DNA from: Deltaproteobacteria bacterium
GTDB lineage: Bacteria; Desulfobacterota; DSM-4660; Desulfatiglandales; Desulfatiglandaceae
Assembly (NCBI GenBank): GCA_019309145.1
Contig: JAFDGR010000001.1
Span: forward strand, 1-64,000
Direction of reading: 5' to 3'
Length of the DNA: 64,000 nucleotides
A program made the position numbers and the translations under genes. The notes under the pieces are model-generated. The model saw nothing but the letters and a program-made list of their open reading frames with translations, had not been told where the DNA came from and searched no databases. This document shows positions 24,202-33,366 of the stretch, piece by piece; within the stretch, counting starts at the first letter, position 1, and the number at the start of each line of letters is the position of its first letter.

Positions 24202-25631
24202 TGGCCGGGCCACCGCGCAGCAAGCACGAGATTATGGGGCATAAATTGATTGACGGCGTTCCTGTGCCCTTGAGCCAGATGACGCCGGATGATAAGACGG
24301 CCTACGACCTGACGCCACCACCGTTACGACACGGGCAGATAGCAAGCCGTCTGCAAGGTGGTGAGAAAGCGCTGAACCTACTCGGGCGCTGTAACGGGAT
24401 AACGGGCGGGCTTGAGAGCATGGAGGTGGTGGAGTTCATATCAACGTTGAGATGTAAGCCGTTGCCTGCCGAGCGGCTTGGCATGAACACCGACATCGAC
24501 GGATACGAGCAATGTGCGCACTCAGTTGATTTTGGCAGTATCTTGCAGGGCTACTTCCCGGCGGCATGGAACCATCTAACTGACACATTGCGCATATTGT
24601 CTTTTTTTCCTTTTGCAGAGGATGGCTGGTTCCAATGGGCGTGTCAGGAGTGGTTGGGCTCCTCCGCTACTACGTCGGCTGCCCAGCCGGCCATCCTCAC
24701 CTATCGTAGGGGCAAGGAACACGGCACAATGAAGAGTTACATGGGTGGCGCTTGGCCCACAGAGGATGCTGCTACCACCATGCCTCACCGGATCGTGGGT
24801 TTCTCCCAGGGTCGAGCGCTGCTCGATACACGACAGCTGCTCAACGATGATGGTGAGGATATTATTACCCGTGGCGCAGCTGGGGCCATAGAAGGTGTGG
24901 AATGGTCGAATGTATCGTCTGTGTCGGGTGGAATCGAGCTCTGGCATGTAGCGAACCAAAGACGCATATCTGTGATATGGGAGCAGGAGGCTCCGATCTA
25001 TCGCAGTGATTCCTTCCCTGACGAGAGCATACCGCCGGTCCGCACCGAGATTGGCGAGCGGGTCATCTCTGCTACGATGTGGCATAGCAAGGTGGTGTTG
25101 CTCACGCACCAAATTACGAACGTCGCTGTTGGGAGACCTGCCGCAGACAACCTGATGCTAGAGGTTACGTATCGGCTGTATCTATACAATATCCAGACGG
25201 GCGACTTCCAGCAGGTCTATCCTGAAGGGGTGGCAACTGACAAGATATGGGTGCGCTATACCTCACATGGGACGGAAGGCCCCGACGATGTAACGCCACA
25301 TCTCTTCGCTGCTGATACCCCGGAGGGGCTTTATTATGCCGGCGGGCGAACAGGCTCAGGCTTTGCGATTCAATGTTTGTTGCCCAACTCCAACGACGGG
25401 CTGCTCTATCTTCCGTTGAACTACGTGGAGCACGAAGGGGTGTTCACAACAGGCTCGTTGGCCGGCACTCTGATGACACAATCAGCTATCAGGCTCTATG
25501 CGTATGGGCTGATCCCGGACGAGAACGGCACGCTACCGTTCAAGGGATACGTTACCGGTCCCTACGGTGAGGCAGACAACATCGGGTTTTACAATGCCGC
25601 CCACAGCTTTTGCAATCTGACCGGAGATTGA
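24201..25631 (+). CDS. Tail/baseplate protein, unknown family
   Basis: Codes for 476 aa, starting by overlap with the previous stop. Mostly beta, with Trp/Tyr/Gly-rich segments (VEWSNVSSVSGGIELWHV, MLEVTYRLYLYNIQTGDF, TPEGLYYAGGRTGSGF) that recall a beta-propeller-like or tail-tip receptor protein, though no repeat is clear. Function inferred from position only. Confidence 0.65.
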   Translation: MAGPPRSKHEIMGHKLIDGVPVPLSQMTPDDKTAYDLTPPPLRHGQIASRLQGGEKALNLLGRCNGITGGLESMEVVEFISTLRCKPLPAERLGMNTDIDGYEQCAHSVDFGSILQGYFPAAWNHLTDTLRILSFFPFAEDGWFQWACQEWLGSSATTSAAQPAILTYRRGKEHGTMKSYMGGAWPTEDAATTMPHRIVGFSQGRALLDTRQLLNDDGEDIITRGAAGAIEGVEWSNVSSVSGGIELWHVANQRRISVIWEQEAPIYRSDSFPDESIPPVRTEIGERVISATMWHSKVVLLTHQITNVAVGRPAADNLMLEVTYRLYLYNIQTGDFQQVYPEGVATDKIWVRYTSHGTEGPDDVTPHLFAADTPEGLYYAGGRTGSGFAIQCLLPNSNDGLLYLPLNYVEHEGVFTTGSLAGTLMTQSAIRLYAYGLIPDENGTLPFKGYVTGPYGEADNIGFYNAAHSFCNLTGD

Positions 25632-25658
25632 TATAATGCCAGCAGGAGAGAAATTGAT

Positions 25659-25850
25659 ATGAGCCAAAAAGAACGAGTGATACACGAGGACAAGGCAAGG
25701 CGGATGAACGAGGCGCACTTCCCGAAACGTGAACGGCGGCCACTTGGCTTCAGCCTGTTTATGCGCGACATCTCGCCACAACCAAAGTTCGGCAAGAAGG
25801 ACACTATCCTCATGCCGAGCGCCAGATTTGGGCAATGGGTAGGGGTATGA
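25659..25850 (+). CDS. Small basic hypothetical protein
   Basis: Codes for 63 aa with AGGAGAG eight bases before the ATG. Rich in Lys, Arg and Phe (HFPKRERRPLGFSLFMRD). It is coupled to the next gene by an ATGA overlap. Function unknown. Confidence 0.6.
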   Translation: MSQKERVIHEDKARRMNEAHFPKRERRPLGFSLFMRDISPQPKFGKKDTILMPSARFGQWVGV

Positions 25851-26128
25851 AAAAAACGATATTCAAGACAACCTTCAGTTGGGCTAAGCGGCTATGGGAC
25901 GTCCTCAGACGGACGGCCAAAGCTGCGCCGGGATACATGATGGACGCCACCAAGGCGCTGATCCCGATAGGGATTATTGGGCTGGCGATATGGCGGGTCT
26001 TCTTTGCGGCAACACCCTCCGCCGCTATAGACTGGGCATGGTCGTTTGTGATCCTGTGCTGTGGCGTTCTGTTCCTGGTGCTAGCGGTCGTGGTGCTCGA
26101 CCATGTGATCGCGCGGTTGAAGAGATAA
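25847..26128 (+). CDS. Two-helix membrane protein, holin-like
   Basis: Codes for 93 aa from ATG 25847. A basic N-terminus is followed by LIPIGIIGLAIWRVFFAA and FVILCCGVLFLVLAVVVL, two membrane helices, and a short basic tail (IARLKR). Size and topology are compatible with a class II holin, but it lies in the tail module, 12 kb from the endolysin, so a virion membrane role is also possible. Confidence 0.6.
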   Translation: MKKTIFKTTFSWAKRLWDVLRRTAKAAPGYMMDATKALIPIGIIGLAIWRVFFAATPSAAIDWAWSFVILCCGVLFLVLAVVVLDHVIARLKR

Positions 26129-26133
26129 CGCTG

Positions 26134-26409
26134 ATGGCAGACTCAAGCACATTTATCAACGCGCTTGCTCCTGATGAGGTGGCAGTCTGCACCAGCGTCA
26201 TGGATCGGTGCGGCGTGCATATCAAGGCGGACGGATATGCGCCGGACGGACGACGCGCCATTATCTTCTGCCGGAAACGATGCGCCTCGGACGGGAACTT
26301 TGCCCCAGCGCTTCAGCCAGTGTCCCAAGCGTTTGTGAGAGAAGATGAGGCTCGCAAATGGCTGGAGTGGCTTGACAGCGCAGTTAAGCGGGCGGGGGGC
26401 AGGGTATGA
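26134..26409 (+). CDS. Hypothetical protein
   Basis: Codes for 91 aa from ATG 26134. It has three Cys (CTSVMDRCG, FCRKRC) and ends with a helix KWLEWLDSAVKRAGG. No family recognised. The stop overlaps the start of the methyltransferase gene (ATGA). A longer frame from 25894 overlaps the membrane protein and is a shadow. Confidence 0.6.
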   Translation: MADSSTFINALAPDEVAVCTSVMDRCGVHIKADGYAPDGRRAIIFCRKRCASDGNFAPALQPVSQAFVREDEARKWLEWLDSAVKRAGGRV

Positions 26410-27908
26410 CGATTATTCACGGCGATTGCCTAGCCAAGATGCGCGACATGGATGCGGCGAGCATTGACCTCGTGGTTACAGACCCTCCGTACGGTGTGGT
26501 GTTCATGGGCAAGGCGTGGGACAAAGCCGTGCCGGGTATTGACGTGTGGCGAGAGTGCCTGCGGGTCTTGAAGCCGGGCGCGTTCGCGTTTGTTATGAGT
26601 CTCCCTCGTCAGGACTGCTTGGCTCGGATGATATGTAACATTGAGGACGCTGGATTCTCAATAGCCCAATCAAGCATCTACTGGGCGTTTGCCACAGGAT
26701 TCCCAAAGCTGCACTCAGTGGGCAAAGCCATCGACCGCAAGGCTGGCAAGGAGCGAGAAGTGGTTGACCGTCAAAAGCGAAAAGGCTCTGCGTTTATGAA
26801 AGAGGGGCAGAAGTGGCAATCTAATGGTAAAGCAATAGATGGGCGAAGCTCTGATCTTATTGCAATTCGTGTTGAGCAAATGTCAGCAGATGGCGTCCCC
26901 ATCACCGCCCCCGCGACCCCCGAAGCCGCCCAGTTCGAGGGCTGGTGTCCTGCAAGTTCCCTGAAACCGGCAGTAGAAGTAATCATTTGTGCGCAAAAAC
27001 CGATGAGCGAGAAGACGTATGCAGCCCAAGCGTTGGCTAGCCTTGAGGACGAGCATGTTGCACCGGGCTGTCTTAACATGGAGGCGGCGCGGATACCGAT
27101 AAATGGAGATGATGGTCAAAACTTCCGTGAAGGAAGATACGAACGAAATACTGATAATGCGGCTGTGCCATTTGGCGCAAAGCCTGGAGAACGCCCAAGT
27201 TATACGAAACATCAACATCCCCAGGGCCGCTTCCCGGCTAATTTGATAGTGGAATCAGACGTGCTTAACGACGGGCGGGTGAGAGTATCTTGTTGGGGCA
27301 AGCATTACGCAGGAGACCGACGTGGCGGGGATAGCCATGTGGACTTTGCACATAATCAGAATGAGGAGCAGATAGCAAGACAAAACGCTTTAATTGGTGA
27401 CTCCGGTTCCTTCAGCCGCTATTTCTCGCTGGATCAATGGTTCGCCAAGCGCCTCTCCGAGTTGCCCGAAGGCGTGCAGCGGACGTTCCCGTTTCTTGTG
27501 TGCCCCAAGCCCAGCAAGCGTGAGAAGAATAAGGGCTGTGAGGGGCTGGAAGAGAAGCCAGTATCAGAACGCTATCAAGGTGGTGGCGAAATAAAGACTT
27601 GGATAGACCGCAAGGATGGCAAAGGCAAAGTTGCAGTGAATGCTAAAATGCACCCAAGAGCCAACCACCATCCGACCTGTAAGCCCGTCAAGCTCATGTC
27701 TTGGCTCATAACCCTCGGCAGTCGTGAAGGCCAACTAGTCCTTGACCCGTTCATGGGCAGCGGAACTACAGGGGTGGCGGCCAAGATGCTCAACCGCCGT
27801 TTTGTGGGCATTGAGATGGAGCAGGAGTATGTTGACATAGCTGAGGCGCGTATCGAAGCGCACGCCACCCCGGCGCAGACAGAGATATTCTCCGGAGCAG
27901 CGGTATGA
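26406..27908 (+). CDS. DNA methyltransferase (beta class, N6-A or N4-C)
   Basis: Codes for 500 aa. DLVVTDPPYGVVFMGKAWD (catalytic motif IV near residue 26) comes before the SAM-binding motif VLDPFMGSGTTGVAAKML near residue 445 followed by GIEMEQEYVDIA. That order, with a long target-recognition region between, is the beta class. It probably methylates phage DNA to escape host restriction; the target site cannot be read. It sits inside the tail module, so it is likely made late, when DNA is packaged. Confidence 0.93.
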   Translation: MTIIHGDCLAKMRDMDAASIDLVVTDPPYGVVFMGKAWDKAVPGIDVWRECLRVLKPGAFAFVMSLPRQDCLARMICNIEDAGFSIAQSSIYWAFATGFPKLHSVGKAIDRKAGKEREVVDRQKRKGSAFMKEGQKWQSNGKAIDGRSSDLIAIRVEQMSADGVPITAPATPEAAQFEGWCPASSLKPAVEVIICAQKPMSEKTYAAQALASLEDEHVAPGCLNMEAARIPINGDDGQNFREGRYERNTDNAAVPFGAKPGERPSYTKHQHPQGRFPANLIVESDVLNDGRVRVSCWGKHYAGDRRGGDSHVDFAHNQNEEQIARQNALIGDSGSFSRYFSLDQWFAKRLSELPEGVQRTFPFLVCPKPSKREKNKGCEGLEEKPVSERYQGGGEIKTWIDRKDGKGKVAVNAKMHPRANHHPTCKPVKLMSWLITLGSREGQLVLDPFMGSGTTGVAAKMLNRRFVGIEMEQEYVDIAEARIEAHATPAQTEIFSGAAV

Positions 27909-28864
27909 CGATAGCCCTCGATGTCTTTGATTGCTACCCACCAGCAGAAGGGACGTGTGGCCGCCAGCAGGTCAACTTCCGGTTCAAGTTGGCTAACACT
28001 GCCTCAACCTACACATGGGACATCGATTGGGACACGGTGCATATCTACTTCAAGGCGGACGGCGGAACCTACGAGGCGATAGTCGATGATGGTGCTGTGG
28101 CAGACAAGCATTCTGACTACGTGCTGTTCTGCAAGAGCATGATTACCGCCAACACCTTTGCGGCTAACCAATGGGCGTGCGGCCATGCCCATACCCAAGG
28201 CGCATTTGTCTGGGACTTGCCAGCAGGCTTCCCGGACGGCAAGACGTATTGGCTCAAGATAGAGTTTGACGACACCAACGGCAGCTCGTATTCCGAAGAG
28301 TGGTGGTTTACAACAGCTGCTGCGTCGGACATCGGCCCTCGGAAACTCAGGTGGCTCGACACCAGCGATAACAAAGCCACTCAGCGCTTCGGGATATGTC
28401 CTTATGGTGGGACGGTCAGCATCCCTGCTCGGTTGAGCTGGGCTGCGGACAACCCATACGCGCCCACGGCCTATCATTTATGGGTCGAGCCGCTTCATAT
28501 CCCGACTGAGACTACCGTGCGGCTCAAGATAGCGAATAGGGCTTATATGCCTGTTACGGGCACCTGGATCAAGATAACCTTCGATCCAAACGATGCTGAC
28601 GGGTTGCCTATCCCGGCGCAGGGCTACATTGATGTTGAGCTGCAACTCACGTCCAACTCAGCGGACAGCAAGCCAGTGTTTGTAAGCCTTGCGTTTCATG
28701 TGTATGGTAAGGCAATAGCAAACCAGTTTGCGGCCAGCTCGTATGCCGCCAACGGGATAGCGAAGATGGACAGACTGAAACTGGACTTCTCCGCCGAGCT
28801 CTTCTCTAAAGAGACCGGCGATTACTTCAGGGACACATTAGGGATAAGTATGGAGGCATCATGA
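27905..28864 (+). CDS. Tail structural protein, unknown
   Basis: Codes for 319 aa. Beta-rich with many Trp and Tyr (TYTWDIDWDTVHIYFKADGG, GKTYWLKIEFDDT, SYSEEWWFTT), suggesting one or two beta-sandwich domains of carbohydrate-binding or Ig type. It starts by ATGA overlap with the methyltransferase. Possibly a baseplate or fibre-attachment protein. Confidence 0.65.
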   Translation: MTIALDVFDCYPPAEGTCGRQQVNFRFKLANTASTYTWDIDWDTVHIYFKADGGTYEAIVDDGAVADKHSDYVLFCKSMITANTFAANQWACGHAHTQGAFVWDLPAGFPDGKTYWLKIEFDDTNGSSYSEEWWFTTAAASDIGPRKLRWLDTSDNKATQRFGICPYGGTVSIPARLSWAADNPYAPTAYHLWVEPLHIPTETTVRLKIANRAYMPVTGTWIKITFDPNDADGLPIPAQGYIDVELQLTSNSADSKPVFVSLAFHVYGKAIANQFAASSYAANGIAKMDRLKLDFSAELFSKETGDYFRDTLGISMEAS

Positions 28865-28900
28865 GTGAGAACGAGAAATCTGAGATGGCTAACATCCAAC
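28860..28900 (+). repeat. 41-bp direct repeat, copy 1
   Basis: This copy begins one base before the start codon of the coiled-coil gene and covers its first 13 codons (MSENEKSEMANIQ). An identical copy is at 29381-29421, 521 bases downstream, straddling the gene. Confidence 0.9.
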
Positions 28901-29385
28901 AACGAAAAATAGTTGAGAAAGAGAAGGCGCTAGAGCTCTTGGTATCCAAGTATAATGTCATGCAGCAACAGATTGATGTCTTGAGAAAAGACATTTGCCA
29001 GCAAAGGCAAGACATTGGTGGACTAGTAGCAACCACCGACATAAATCTCGATGAGATGATTAGCAGATTGTGGGGCGAAATCCATGATTCCCTTAACGAT
29101 GCCCGCACATTGCCGCTATGCAAAACACCGAATAGCTGGACAATCGATAGAATACGAGATGCGGTCAATCGGTGCCTTGCCATTATCCGCGACGGGGAGA
29201 GCTATGCAGAAGTCATAGTCCCGTTAAGCGGAGGGGATAATATCCCGGTTAGGTCATTTTCGCTGCGAGTATCCGCTATCTGCAGGCGACCCTATGAAGA
29301 GGCGAACATAGAACAAGAGATATTTCTTACGGGAACGTTGGTGCTTGGATGCACGAGTAAGTATTTCTGTTGGATGATAGCATGA
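28861..29385 (+). CDS. Coiled-coil protein, unknown
   Basis: Codes for 174 aa. Residues 10-60 (IVEKEKALELLVSKYNVM, QQQIDVLRKDICQQRQDIGG) form a clear coiled coil; the C-terminal half has Cys (ICRRPYEEANIE). Starts by ATGA overlap. The first 40 coding bases are repeated exactly just after the gene's end. Possibly a fibre trimerisation or attachment protein; not recognised. Confidence 0.6.
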   Translation: MSENEKSEMANIQQRKIVEKEKALELLVSKYNVMQQQIDVLRKDICQQRQDIGGLVATTDINLDEMISRLWGEIHDSLNDARTLPLCKTPNSWTIDRIRDAVNRCLAIIRDGESYAEVIVPLSGGDNIPVRSFSLRVSAICRRPYEEANIEQEIFLTGTLVLGCTSKYFCWMIA

Positions 29386-29421
29386 GTGAGAACGAGAAAT
29401 CTGAGATGGCTAACATCCAAC
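29381..29421 (+). repeat. 41-bp direct repeat, copy 2
   Basis: Exact copy of 28860-28900. It places a second MSENEKSEMANIQ start at the end of the coiled-coil gene, as left by a tandem duplication whose second copy was then mostly lost. Confidence 0.9.
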
Positions 29422-29441
29422 GCGGCAGATTGGTTATATGA
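29382..29441 (+). pseudogene. Truncated second copy of the coiled-coil gene
   Basis: An ORF of 19 codons: the first 13 equal the start of the 28861 gene, the next few (RGRLVI) differ, then TGA. It is best explained as a remnant of a duplicated gene, although translation of a short peptide cannot be excluded. Confidence 0.5.
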
Positions 29442-29473
29442 CGGTCAGAGGGAGTGTCCACCAAAGGAGAATT

Positions 29474-29533
29474 GTGAAGAAGTGCGACCTAACGTATGAC
29501 AAATGGGCTGCGGCAGCAGGGCTTACAGCATGA
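29474..29533 (+). CDS. Possible 19-aa leader peptide before the phosphoesterase
   Basis: GTG 29474 has a near-perfect AAAGGAGA site. It encodes 19 residues (MKKCDLTYDKWAAAAGLTA) and ends with TGA overlapping the next ATG (ATGA). The phosphoesterase start itself has no separate ribosome site, so this short ORF may deliver ribosomes to it. Confidence 0.5.
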   Translation: MKKCDLTYDKWAAAAGLTA

Positions 29534-30297
29534 GAATAATCCATCTGTCCGACCTACACCTGACTACTGACGAGAAACACCGGAATAACCAGAACGCATG
29601 GCGGCTGGCGGAGCATATCATCAGCAAGTATGCTACTGCTCCCGGTGAGACGGTCGTTGTGGCGACCGGCGACCTCACTGACAACGCTCTTGAAGATGAG
29701 CGGCGTGCTCTGATTGCGCTCTTGGCGTTGTTGCGGATGCACTTTATTGTTTTGTGCTGCCCCGGCAACCATGACTACGCCTGCCGCGGTATTGACTTCA
29801 CGCCGGAGTCCGTCCCGCTGTTCAGGAAGGTAGTCCGCATGGACGCTCCGCCTATCGTATGGCAATCAGAGCATGAGCCGATAACGTTCATCGGCCTCGA
29901 TAGCGCTGATCCGCAAGACAATGTGTGGGTTGCTCGTGGCATCATCGGCAAGCAACAGCTGGCCGGGCTGAATAGGCTGCTTGACCTTCATAAGAAACGA
30001 GGGCGGGTGGTTGTGGTCTATCTCCACCATCATCCGATTGTGCATAAGGTCGGGTGTGCGTTGAAAGACAACATCGCGCTTATGAACCGTATGAAGGGGC
30101 GCGTAGCTGCTTGCCTATTCGGGCATAATCACGAGTCGGGCGCTTACATCGACCAATTTGACGGGCTACCGCTGCTCTTGGCTAGTGGCATGTCCACTGA
30201 ACCTGATCAGAACAACAATCTCTCATATCGGGTCATCCTGACCCACGGCGGGCGGGTTGAACAGGGCGTTTATACCGAGACAATAAGGGGAACATAA
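29530..30297 (+). CDS. Calcineurin-like metallophosphoesterase
   Basis: Codes for 255 aa from ATG 29530. It has the full set of metal ligands in order: RIIHLSDLHLTT (D-x-H), VVATGDLTDNA (GDxxD), CCPGNHDY (GNHD), YLHHHPI (His) and LFGHNHESG (GHxH). The family hydrolyses phosphoesters with two metal ions; cyclic-nucleotide, dinucleotide or DNA substrates are all possible. It is embedded between tail and fibre genes, coupled to both sides by overlaps. A role against nucleotide-signal defence is a speculation. Confidence 0.9.
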   Translation: MRIIHLSDLHLTTDEKHRNNQNAWRLAEHIISKYATAPGETVVVATGDLTDNALEDERRALIALLALLRMHFIVLCCPGNHDYACRGIDFTPESVPLFRKVVRMDAPPIVWQSEHEPITFIGLDSADPQDNVWVARGIIGKQQLAGLNRLLDLHKKRGRVVVVYLHHHPIVHKVGCALKDNIALMNRMKGRVAACLFGHNHESGAYIDQFDGLPLLLASGMSTEPDQNNNLSYRVILTHGGRVEQGVYTETIRGT

Positions 30298-33149
30298 TGG
30301 CAGAGCCAACAGTCATACCAGCACAGCGGACTTGGGTCGCACGCACGGGCACAAGCTACGAGGTGAGCGGTGAGACACATACCATAACCGTAACTGCACT
30401 TAGCTTTGAGCTCAACGTATCGCTCGACGAGACCAAGAAGAACCTCATCGTAGCTAGCTCCAGCGGCACTGGGGCGCTATCAAAGATATATTCTGGCAGC
30501 CCGTCGTCGGGGCAGATACTCATTAACCACAACAACAATACCTGCACCTGCCATGCTGACGATGTGGGCACAATCACGATCACCTATTGGGGCGATGGCT
30601 CACATGTTGGCGCACAGGCGCTAAACGACATGGTGGAGGCCACCGAGAAGGCGTATAAAGCAGCACGGCCCGGCCATATTTCCAAGACGGATGGTGAAGA
30701 CAACAAGTTTGATGTGGACGCTGGCAACTTCTATTCAGCGTCCACTGACATTAGCGGTATGAGCTATGCGGGTGATACGGACGTTGACCTCGACCTCATC
30801 TGCGATGCGCATGGCACAGCGGCAAGCAAGTGGGTAAAGATACTACTCGGCATTACCGAGAACACACCCGGAGTGGGGAAGCTATCGACGTCCGTTTCCG
30901 CTGATTGCGATACTGAGGGGGCTGCGGAGGTTGTTGCTGTCATAGCGATCGCCAACTGTGTGCCTATCGGCCATATCATCTACCGGAACGACCATGCGCT
31001 GATTGACGATGCAGACCATATCTGCAACTATGATGGCCGGGTATTCGGTAGCGATAGCGCCGGCAAGACGGTCATCGAGAATGTGACCGTTGACGAGGGT
31101 GATAACGTGCGCGGCCAGCAAGTCTATTTTGACAGCGATAATCATGTATCCAAAGCTGTCAATACATCTGAAGCAACGCTTGCCGATGGCATCATCTCGC
31201 TGGTTACGGGCACAACAACATGTCAAGTGCAAACAGGCGGCTCGTTCACATACGAGACTGGCGACATTGACCACAACGTGTTCATAAATGCCACCGCTAA
31301 GATGTATCTCACGGCCAATGCTGGTCATGCGTCAGAGGATCAAGACATCACAGCGGGGCGGTGGACACAGAACATGGGCAAGGTCTTCGATACCAACTAT
31401 GTTGACCTAAACTATCCCGGCTTCATCTCGTTGAACGATGGTGATGATCCGATTGAAGGTCAATATCGGCACGATGGGTCAGCAGCGCTCGGCGAATCGA
31501 TGCGGCCAAAAGTATCTACCGATGACGAGAAATGGGTAGAGCAGGCCGATTCAGATGATGGAGTCAACATTGATGCCATAGGTGTTGTAACGGCGGTGGA
31601 CGGTAACTATTGCACGGTCAAGGACCGGTTCTTATGGAAGACAGCTGACTTCGGCGGCACAAAGCCATGTTCTCTAAATGGCGGTGGCGCAGGCGACAAG
31701 TTCTTCATGCACACATCTGCCGGGCAGGGCACATTCACCGAAAATATCGCCCCCGATATATGGAATCAGGAGATGGGCTATCAAAAGAATGCGGGCGAGA
31801 CTTTGTTCGAGATATACATGAAGCCCGGCAGCCTTGGAGGCACAGAAGACCCATACGAATTTGAATGCTCATCTGTTGACAAGCACGACGCTGTCTATGC
31901 TCACCCGTTAACTGGCGTCCTGTATGAAGCAGAGAGTGATAACGATGATCATGTCAACGTGGTTGGCATAGTGAAGAGCATTAACGCGGCGGGCACACGA
32001 TGCAACATTTATAGACCGGGTGATGTAGTCCCTGATGGCAACAACTATGTGGGCAAGCTATATCTTAACCCCGATGCGGCAGCAACGCCAAATTATAGCG
32101 TGAACGAAGACAAGCAGCCTGGCAACTGGAGCATCTTGATAGGCCAGCCGAGAGGCGCTAACGAGACTGGGTTCCTCGTGGATATTCAGACAACGGGCAT
32201 CTATGGCAAGAATGGGCGAATTGGTGTTGGCAAGGAAGGGTGTGTCCGTGCGTGGAGCAATCCGGCGGGCATCGCGATGAGTAAGGCCGTTGATTTTGGG
32301 ACTGTTGATCCTACGATGGAACATTATTATGTGCAACTGACGAGCAGAACCAGTGCCAATCGTATCAGGGGTGTTGCAGAAGAAACGTCGGTGGTAGATT
32401 ATTGGAACACGCAGGGTCGTGGCGCAGATGACAATAGAGAGATTGTTCTCGTACGTGTTCAGGACATTCACTTCAACCCTGCCGTCACGTGGCCCGACAT
32501 TGGGACATATTTCAGCTCCACATTAGGTGGGTTTGTCGCTGCGGTAGCGCCGGGGTCGTGGCAGAAGCGGGTGTGTACCCGCGCCGAGAATGATCACACC
32601 ATTCTTGTATGTCCTGAGATGCAGGGATGGATCCCCGCCGATGGCCCCTGGGAACCTGTAGCTGAGAGGAGCTACATTGCCCCATGCGACCCTCCTGCCG
32701 AGCCACATGGGTATGACCCGATGCGGTCTTGGGATACATCGGACGCGGTCTCCAAGCTAACGAACAAGTTCACAAGTAAGCATATTATCATTCAGGCAAC
32801 GACAGCTATTGCAAGCAGTGTGCTATGCTTTGCTCAGTCAGTTGGGGTAGGGGCAACATCTTACACAGAGTTCGACCTGCGTAAGATACATGGCGCTGCT
32901 GACGAGTCTGTCCTCTCCACGACAGGGAAGCTTGTCGGCCTTGCTGACGCGCCACGAGGTAACACAACGGACGATGCGACTTATGGCACGGGTGCAGGGC
33001 ATATTGCCGCCGTGCTTGATGCGACCAAGTTCCCGCTCGTCAAGGGCGATGTGCTCTACTGGACAGCCGATCCTGATGGCGGGGATGCGCATGGAACAGA
33101 CCCCTATGGTGTCGGCATTTTACTCAATATGTATGGGATAAAGAGCTAA
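30297..33149 (+). CDS. Large tail fibre or tail-associated protein with repeated beta modules
   Basis: Codes for 950 aa, beta-rich. Several stretches share the same pattern: a short strand ending in vYf/kLYL, a 10-15 residue turn, then a Gly-Gln-rich strand: GQQVYFDSDNHVSKAV, AKMYLTANAGHAS, GDKFFMHTSAGQGTF and VGKLYLNPDAAATPNYS. These recall the decoration-type beta-tulip at 9407-9823. The last 150 residues include PRGNTTDDATYGTGAGHIAA. Position and size suggest a fibre or tail-spike protein that contacts the host. Confidence 0.7.
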   Translation: MAEPTVIPAQRTWVARTGTSYEVSGETHTITVTALSFELNVSLDETKKNLIVASSSGTGALSKIYSGSPSSGQILINHNNNTCTCHADDVGTITITYWGDGSHVGAQALNDMVEATEKAYKAARPGHISKTDGEDNKFDVDAGNFYSASTDISGMSYAGDTDVDLDLICDAHGTAASKWVKILLGITENTPGVGKLSTSVSADCDTEGAAEVVAVIAIANCVPIGHIIYRNDHALIDDADHICNYDGRVFGSDSAGKTVIENVTVDEGDNVRGQQVYFDSDNHVSKAVNTSEATLADGIISLVTGTTTCQVQTGGSFTYETGDIDHNVFINATAKMYLTANAGHASEDQDITAGRWTQNMGKVFDTNYVDLNYPGFISLNDGDDPIEGQYRHDGSAALGESMRPKVSTDDEKWVEQADSDDGVNIDAIGVVTAVDGNYCTVKDRFLWKTADFGGTKPCSLNGGGAGDKFFMHTSAGQGTFTENIAPDIWNQEMGYQKNAGETLFEIYMKPGSLGGTEDPYEFECSSVDKHDAVYAHPLTGVLYEAESDNDDHVNVVGIVKSINAAGTRCNIYRPGDVVPDGNNYVGKLYLNPDAAATPNYSVNEDKQPGNWSILIGQPRGANETGFLVDIQTTGIYGKNGRIGVGKEGCVRAWSNPAGIAMSKAVDFGTVDPTMEHYYVQLTSRTSANRIRGVAEETSVVDYWNTQGRGADDNREIVLVRVQDIHFNPAVTWPDIGTYFSSTLGGFVAAVAPGSWQKRVCTRAENDHTILVCPEMQGWIPADGPWEPVAERSYIAPCDPPAEPHGYDPMRSWDTSDAVSKLTNKFTSKHIIIQATTAIASSVLCFAQSVGVGATSYTEFDLRKIHGAADESVLSTTGKLVGLADAPRGNTTDDATYGTGAGHIAAVLDATKFPLVKGDVLYWTADPDGGDAHGTDPYGVGILLNMYGIKS

Positions 33150-33259
33150 TGCGATATGAACCACCGCTCATAATCACGATTGACAATGCCGTGTTGGCAG
33201 CTGCGATTGGGCCGAGCATCTCATGCACGGGCTTCGGCGGCGCTGTGAACTGCGACTGA
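33149..33259 (+). CDS. Small hypothetical protein, 36 aa
   Basis: ATG 33149 overlaps the fibre stop (TAATG). Encodes 36 residues with a hydrophobic core (LIITIDNAVLAAAIGPSI) and two Cys (SCTGFGGAVNCD). Supported by coupling and gap filling only. Confidence 0.5.
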   Translation: MRYEPPLIITIDNAVLAAAIGPSISCTGFGGAVNCD

Positions 33260-33275
33260 ATATAGGAGATAAATC

Positions 33276-33335
33276 ATGCTGACAGCAGAGTTGATGATCC
33301 GAGATTATTCATGGGAGATGACAACTGGATGTTAG
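33276..33335 (+). CDS. Possible 19-aa peptide
   Basis: ATG 33276 has GGAGAT upstream; encodes MLTAELMIRDYSWEMTTGC, then TAG. It precedes the glycosyltransferase by 31 bases. Very short; could be a leader or chance. Confidence 0.3.
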   Translation: MLTAELMIRDYSWEMTTGC

Positions 33336-33366
33336 CCAAGACAGGTAAGCCGCCGGAGGTAAAGTA

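Noticed and set aside
25373-25570. Short plus-strand frame inside the 24201 tail gene
   Set aside because: Out-of-frame shadow with no ribosome site and poor composition.
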